Positions 60,003-64,000 of a stretch of DNA of 64,000 nt are shown here, one piece after another. The stretch lies in contig JBMONO010000034.1 in the NCBI GenBank assembly GCA_049323655.1, positions 124,001 through 188,000 of the forward strand, in the 5' to 3' direction. The position numbers and the translations under genes are program-made. The notes under the pieces were generated by a model that ran no database searches, had not been told where the DNA came from, and saw nothing but the letters and a program-made list of their open reading frames with translations. Position 1 is the stretch's first letter. Each line of letters starts with the position of its first letter. Source of the stretch: DB1 sp049323655. Its GTDB lineage: Bacteria; Desulfobacterota; Desulfobulbia; Desulfobulbales; SURF-16.

Positions 60003-60958
60003 AGATTCTCGTGACCGGCGGTGCCGGCTTTATCGGTTCCAACGTGGTTGACGCCTATATCGAGGCCGGCCACGAGGTGGTGGTGATGGACAACCTGATC
60101 AGCGGTTCATGGGCCAACATCAATCCCCGCGCCCGTTTTTATCTGATGGATGTCCGCGCGCCGGAGGTGATCAAGGTTTTTGAAAAGGAGCGCTTCGATC
60201 TGATCAATCACCATGCGGCGCAGATGTCGGTGCCGGCCTCGGTGGAGGATCCGCTCTTTGACGCCGACGTCAATGTCCGCGGATTTATCAATCTGCTGGA
60301 GGCGGCCCGCCAGACCGGGGTCGGCAAGGTCATTTTCATCTCCTCCGGCGGCGCCATCTACGGCGAGGCGCGGGAATTCCCCACCTCGGAGGGTTCGCCC
60401 GCCTTGCCGCTCTCACCCTATGCCATCACCAAGTCAGTCTCCGAACAGTATCTTGCCTTTTATCACCACCAGTACGGCCTGGATTACACCATCCTCCGTT
60501 ACGCCAACGTCTATGGGCCACGCCAGATTCCCCACGGCGAGGCCGGGGTGGTCGCCATCTTCATGGACCGGCTCCTGCAGGGCAAACGCTGCACGATCTT
60601 CCATTTCCCCGAGGAGCCGAAAGGGATGACCCGGGATTACTGCTTTGTCGGCGACGTGGTGCGGGCCAATCTGCTCGCTCTGGACAAAGGCAGCGCTGAG
60701 GCCTTCAACATCGGCACCGGCCGCGACACCCACACGGCCGATCTCTTTGCCGAAATCTTTGCCGCCATGAAAAAGGCGGTGCCCGGGCTGGCCGCCGAGC
60801 TGGCGGCATACGACACCGCTCCGGCCCGGCCGGGTGATCTGACCCGAAGCTGTCTCAACTGCGGCAAGGCGGCGGCCCGGCTAGGGTTTACCCCGGAATT
60901 TTCACTGTCCAGCGGACTTGAACGCACCGTCGCCTGGCGGTTGTCGGTGACGAAGTAA
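59999..60958 (+). CDS. NAD-dependent sugar-nucleotide epimerase/dehydratase
   Basis: 319 residues of the extended SDR type: GGAGFIGSNVVD for NAD binding, the catalytic SSGGAIYGE and YAITK (YxxxK). Most like UDP-glucose/galactose 4-epimerases (GalE-like). The active-site serine and tyrosine are intact. ATG 59999 overlaps the previous stop. Probably makes a galactose-type sugar for the exopolysaccharide. Confidence 0.88.
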   Translation: MKILVTGGAGFIGSNVVDAYIEAGHEVVVMDNLISGSWANINPRARFYLMDVRAPEVIKVFEKERFDLINHHAAQMSVPASVEDPLFDADVNVRGFINLLEAARQTGVGKVIFISSGGAIYGEAREFPTSEGSPALPLSPYAITKSVSEQYLAFYHHQYGLDYTILRYANVYGPRQIPHGEAGVVAIFMDRLLQGKRCTIFHFPEEPKGMTRDYCFVGDVVRANLLALDKGSAEAFNIGTGRDTHTADLFAEIFAAMKKAVPGLAAELAAYDTAPARPGDLTRSCLNCGKAAARLGFTPEFSLSSGLERTVAWRLSVTK

Positions 60959-60970
60959 GAGGAGACACCC

Positions 60971-62254
60971 ATGAACGCAACCATTGCCGTTGTCGGCCTC
61001 GGCTATGTCGGGCTGCCGCTGGCCATTGCCTTTGGCAAAAAATATCCGACCATCGGTTTTGACGTGAAAAAGGAGGCCATTGCCAGCTACAAAAAGGGCA
61101 TGGACCCCAATTGCGAGGTGACGGCGGAGGATTTTGCCGGGGCGACACAGATAACCTTCAGCGCCGATCCGGCTGACCTCGGGGCTGCGGATTTCATCAT
61201 CGTCGCCGTGCCGACCCCCATTGACGGCGCCCGTCAGCCGGACCTTTCCCCCCTGCAGAGCGCCAGCCGGACGGTGGGCAGATACATGAAAAAGGGGGCG
61301 GTGGTAATCTATGAATCCACCGTCTACCCCGGCGCCACCGAAGAGGATTGCGTGCCCATCCTGGAGAAGGAATCCGGCATGCGCTGGGGCAGCGATTTCT
61401 TTGTCGGCTACTCGCCGGAACGGATCAATCCCGGCGACAAGGAGCACACCCTGACCAAAATCGTCAAGGTGGTGTCCGGCGACACCCCGGCCACCCTGGA
61501 AAAGGTCGCGGCCCTCTATGGCGCGATCATCGATGCCGGGGTCTATCCGGCGGCGAGCATCAAGGAGGCGGAGGCGGCCAAGGTGATCGAGAACACCCAG
61601 CGTGATCTCAACATCGCCCTGATGAACGAACTGGCGGTGATTTTCGACCGGCTCGGCATCGACACCCTCAATGTGCTGAAGGCGGCGGGCACCAAATGGA
61701 ATTTCCTGCCCTTCCGGCCCGGCCTGGTCGGCGGCCACTGCATCGGCGTTGACCCCTATTATCTGACCCACAAGGCGGAAACGGTCGGCTATCATCCCCA
61801 GGTCATTCTCGCCGGCCGCCGCATCAACGACAGCATGGGGAAATTCATCGCCGAAAAAACGGTGAAACTGATGCTGGCCGCCGGCCTTGATCCACGCAAC
61901 GCCCGGGTGGCCATTCTCGGCCTGACCTTCAAGGAGAACTGTCCGGACCTGCGCAACTCCAAGGTGCTCGACATCATCGACGAGCTGAAGAGTTACGGCA
62001 TCACCCCGCTGGTCCACGATCCTCGGGCGGCAAAGGAGGATGCCCTGCGGTATTTCGGCGTCTCTCTCTGCGATCTTGGCGAGATACGCGATCTCGGCGC
62101 CCTGATCTTTGCCGTGCCCCATCGGGAGTATCTGGAGCAGCCGCTTGCCTTTTTCACCAAGGCCCTGGTGCCGGGCGGCTGCCTGGTTGACGTGAAGTCG
62201 GCGCTGGACATGGAGAAGATCGAGGCGAACGGCATCCATTTCTGGCGGCTGTAG
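60971..62254 (+). CDS. UDP-N-acetylhexosamine 6-dehydrogenase (TviB/WbpO-like)
   Basis: 427 residues. NAD motif VVGLGYVGLPLAIAFG, then IVAVPTPID, the ESTVYPGATEE segment, YSPERINPGD and the catalytic cysteine region RPGLVGGHCIGVDPYYL. This is the layout of UDP-GlcNAc/GalNAc dehydrogenases (WbpO, TviB) that form uronic acids. With the epimerase downstream it suggests an N-acetylhexosaminuronic acid in the polymer. ATG 60971, GGAG upstream. Confidence 0.92.
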   Translation: MNATIAVVGLGYVGLPLAIAFGKKYPTIGFDVKKEAIASYKKGMDPNCEVTAEDFAGATQITFSADPADLGAADFIIVAVPTPIDGARQPDLSPLQSASRTVGRYMKKGAVVIYESTVYPGATEEDCVPILEKESGMRWGSDFFVGYSPERINPGDKEHTLTKIVKVVSGDTPATLEKVAALYGAIIDAGVYPAASIKEAEAAKVIENTQRDLNIALMNELAVIFDRLGIDTLNVLKAAGTKWNFLPFRPGLVGGHCIGVDPYYLTHKAETVGYHPQVILAGRRINDSMGKFIAEKTVKLMLAAGLDPRNARVAILGLTFKENCPDLRNSKVLDIIDELKSYGITPLVHDPRAAKEDALRYFGVSLCDLGEIRDLGALIFAVPHREYLEQPLAFFTKALVPGGCLVDVKSALDMEKIEANGIHFWRL

Positions 62255-62258
62255 ATTG

Positions 62259-62373
62259 GCAAAATCATCAGAATGAACCACAGAGAGCACGGAAATAATT
62301 AATGGGAACGGATATATTTTCTTCGTAATCTCCGCGCTCTCCGTGGTAAAAACATACTCTTTACGAAGTTCGT
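62259..62373 (+). repeat. intergenic repeat family A, copy 8
   Basis: GAATGAACCACAGAGAGCACG ... AATCTCCGCGCTCTCCGTGG then AAAAACATACTCTTTACGAAG. Ends shortly before the epimerase gene. Confidence 0.8.
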
Positions 62374-62408
62374 CGACCAACCGACCAACCGACCAATAAA
62401 ACCAACCC

Positions 62409-63428
62409 ATGAACCAGCTTTATCAGCAATTACGTGAAAATCCGCGGTGCTGGCTGATCACCGGGGTGGCCGGCTTTATCGGCTCCAACCTGTTGGAGGC
62501 GCTCTTGGCGCTGGATCAGCAGGTTATCGGCCTTGACAATTTTTCCACCGGTTTCCAGCACAACCTCGATCAGGTGCGGGAGCTGGTCGGCGAGAAGCGC
62601 TGGGCCGGCTTTCGCTTTGTCCGCGGCGACATCCGCGATGTCGCCATCTGTCGCGAGCTCTGCGGCCAGGCGGATTACGTGCTTCATCAGGCGGCCTTGG
62701 GCTCGGTGCCGCGCTCCATCGATGACCCGATCCTCACCAATGACAATAATCTCACCGGCTTTCTCAACATGCTGGTGGCGGCCCGGGATGCAAAGGTTCG
62801 GCGTTTTGTCTATGCCGCGTCAAGCTCGACCTACGGCGATCATCCCGGTCTGCCCAAGGTGGAAGACGAGATCGGCCGGCCCCTGTCGCCCTATGCGGTG
62901 ACCAAGCTGGTCAACGAGATCTATGCCGATGTCTTTGCCCGCACCTATGGGTTCGCCACCATCGGCCTGCGCTATTTCAACATCTTCGGGCGCAGGCAGG
63001 ACCCGAACGGCGCCTATGCGGCGGTCATGCCGAAATGGTTTGCCGCCATCATCCGCGGCGAGGAACCCTTCATCAATGGTGACGGCGAAACGAGCCGGGA
63101 TTTCTGCTATATCGATAACTGCGTGCAGGCCAACCTGCTGGCCGCCACCGTGGACAACCCCGAGGCCGTCAATCAGGTCTACAACGTCGCCTATGGCGAA
63201 CGGACAACCCTCAACGAGCTCTTTGCCATGATCCTGGAGCGGGTGCGGGCGATCCGGCCCGACGTCGGCGCGATCCGGCCGCGCTACCGGGATTTCCGGC
63301 CCGGCGATGTCCGCCATTCGCTGGCCGATATCGGCAAGGCGGCGCGGTTGCTCGGCTACCGGCCCCGTTTTTCGGTGCGCGAGGGGCTCGATGAGGCTGC
63401 GGCGTGGTATGTTGAGCATTTGCAATGA
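62409..63428 (+). CDS. UDP-N-acetylglucosamine 4-epimerase (WbpP/TviC-like)
   Basis: 339 residues. NAD motif ITGVAGFIGSNLLEALL, SSSTYGDHPGLPK and the catalytic YAVTK; the opening (MNQLYQQLRENPRCWLITGVAG) and RDFCYIDNCVQANLLA are like WbpP/TviC, which interconvert UDP-GlcNAc/GalNAc or their uronic acids. Works with the dehydrogenase upstream. ATG 62409. Confidence 0.9.
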   Translation: MNQLYQQLRENPRCWLITGVAGFIGSNLLEALLALDQQVIGLDNFSTGFQHNLDQVRELVGEKRWAGFRFVRGDIRDVAICRELCGQADYVLHQAALGSVPRSIDDPILTNDNNLTGFLNMLVAARDAKVRRFVYAASSSTYGDHPGLPKVEDEIGRPLSPYAVTKLVNEIYADVFARTYGFATIGLRYFNIFGRRQDPNGAYAAVMPKWFAAIIRGEEPFINGDGETSRDFCYIDNCVQANLLAATVDNPEAVNQVYNVAYGERTTLNELFAMILERVRAIRPDVGAIRPRYRDFRPGDVRHSLADIGKAARLLGYRPRFSVREGLDEAAAWYVEHLQ

Positions 63429-63439
63429 TGACGGTGTAA

Positions 63440-63470
63440 CGCGTGGGCACGAGTGTATCGTGCCCACGCG
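63440..63470. repeat. perfect 13-bp inverted repeat after the epimerase gene
   Basis: CGCGTGGGCACGA (63440-63452), 5-nt loop, TCGTGCCCACGCG (63458-63470). No T tail, so not a standard terminator. The CGTGGGCACG arms resemble a short dispersed hairpin repeat known in many genomes. Confidence 0.7.
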
Positions 63471-63505
63471 GGTAGCTGTGACACATCAACCAGACAAGGG
63501 TCAAC

Positions 63506-64000
63506 GTGGAAATAAAAAAAATACTCATCACCGGCGCGGCCGGCTTTATCGGCTTTTTTCTGGCCAAACGGTTGCTGGCCGACGGCCTGGAGGTGGTCGG
63601 CATCGACAACCTCAACGATTATTACGACCCGGCCCTGAAAAAGGCGCGGCTTCAGCAGCTCGAACCGTTGTCCGGCTTTTCCTTTGTCCATGGCGATCTG
63701 GCCGACCGGCCGGCGATTGCCGCGCTTTTTGCCCGCCACCACTTCGACGCGGTGGTCAATCTGGCGGCCCAGGCCGGGGTGCGCTATTCCCTGGAAAATC
63801 CCCACTCCTACGTGGACAGCAATGTTGTCGGCTTTGTCAATATCCTGGAGGGCTGCCGGCACGGCAAGGTCAAGCACCTCGTCTTCGCCTCGTCGAGTTC
63901 GGTCTATGGCGGCAACACGAAAATGCCCTTTTCCGTGCACGACAACGTCGATCACCCCGTCTCCCTGTACGCCGCCACCAAGAAGGCCAACGAGCTGATG
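63506..64000 (+). CDS. UDP-glucuronate 4-epimerase-like protein, N-terminal part (right-truncated)
   Basis: 165 residues visible. GTG 63506 after AAGGG; NAD motif ITGAAGFIGFFLAKRLL (the usual GAxGFIG is intact), then DNLNDYYDPALKKARLQQL, a hallmark of the CapI/WbcK-type UDP-glucuronate epimerases, and AAQAGVRYSLENPHSYVDSN and SSSSVYGGN with the YAATK tail just before the edge. It is the third SDR epimerase of this cluster. Confidence 0.9.
   Translation, partial: MEIKKILITGAAGFIGFFLAKRLLADGLEVVGIDNLNDYYDPALKKARLQQLEPLSGFSFVHGDLADRPAIAALFARHHFDAVVNLAAQAGVRYSLENPHSYVDSNVVGFVNILEGCRHGKVKHLVFASSSSVYGGNTKMPFSVHDNVDHPVSLYAATKKANELM

Noticed and set aside
1..64000. CRISPR arrays, insertion-sequence transposases, prophage genes and rRNA genes
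   Set aside because: No regularly spaced direct repeats with spacers, no transposase or integrase motifs and no rRNA sequence were seen. The repeats present are palindromic intergenic elements at irregular distances.

Overview
The window looks like chromosomal DNA of a Gram-negative anaerobic sulfur-metabolising bacterium of the Desulfobacterota, most probably Desulfobulbales (Desulfocapsa/Desulfobulbus-like). The reasons are a complete dsrMKJOP operon preceded by an RsbRD_N-domain gene, a type II secretion operon with a lipoprotein secretin, a rubredoxin and a desulforedoxin-like protein, and several large sensor kinases. The yedE/tusA/dsrE module at 7.6-10.4 kb resembles the 'YTD' cluster discussed as a marker of sulfur disproportionation. 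The genus assignment is inference; no rRNA gene is present.

Layout. 0-7.5 kb: type II secretion genes (gspH end, J, I, K, L, M, a gspC-like gene, gspD and a small unknown gene). 7.5-10.5 kb: sulfur-trafficking genes tusA-dsrE-two small genes on the minus strand, divergent from a YeeE/YedE-type transporter. 10.6-15.6 kb: receiver-GAF-kinase protein, FliK-like protein, DHA2 drug exporter, TlpA-like thioredoxin. 15.7-24 kb: small exported protein with its own promoter and terminator, uppP, two methyltransferases, FmdB-like protein, trkA-trkH, mnmG. 24-34.8 kb: kinase/NtrC pair, 1049-residue hybrid kinase, hydantoinase-like protein, HDOD protein, metallo-hydrolase. 34.9-43.5 kb: recD2-like helicase, FlaG-like protein, RsbRD_N protein, dsrMKJOP. 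43.6-44.5 kb: small redox/metal genes (winged helix, desulforedoxin-like, rubredoxin). 44.9-47.2 kb: a cysteine synthase fused to a cysteinyl-tRNA synthetase. 47.2-51 kb: umuDC, a DUF4139 protein, a YgbA-like protein, tRNA-Arg(TCT). 51.4-64 kb: an exopolysaccharide cluster (export lipoprotein-like protein, outer-membrane barrel, Wzz, CpsD-like ATPase, initiating glycosyl-phosphotransferase, glmS, three sugar-nucleotide epimerases, one sugar-nucleotide dehydrogenase) that runs off the right edge.

Intergenic spaces repeatedly carry two related palindromic repeat families (about 110-135 bp; at least eight copies of A and four full or partial copies of B), always between genes and often abutting one another. 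They explain most non-coding space of the window.

Most unusual observations: (1) the CysK-CysRS fusion, whose synthetase half keeps the zinc ligands and tRNA-binding C-terminus but has degenerate HIGH (NLAH) and KMSKS (KMSAD) motifs; (2) an 11-G tract inside gspD that could act as a phase-variable switch for secretion; (3) the YTD-like sulfur module; (4) a rubredoxin with a CxC instead of CxxC first knuckle; (5) a TetR-operator-like palindrome before the RsbRD_N-dsrMKJOP unit.
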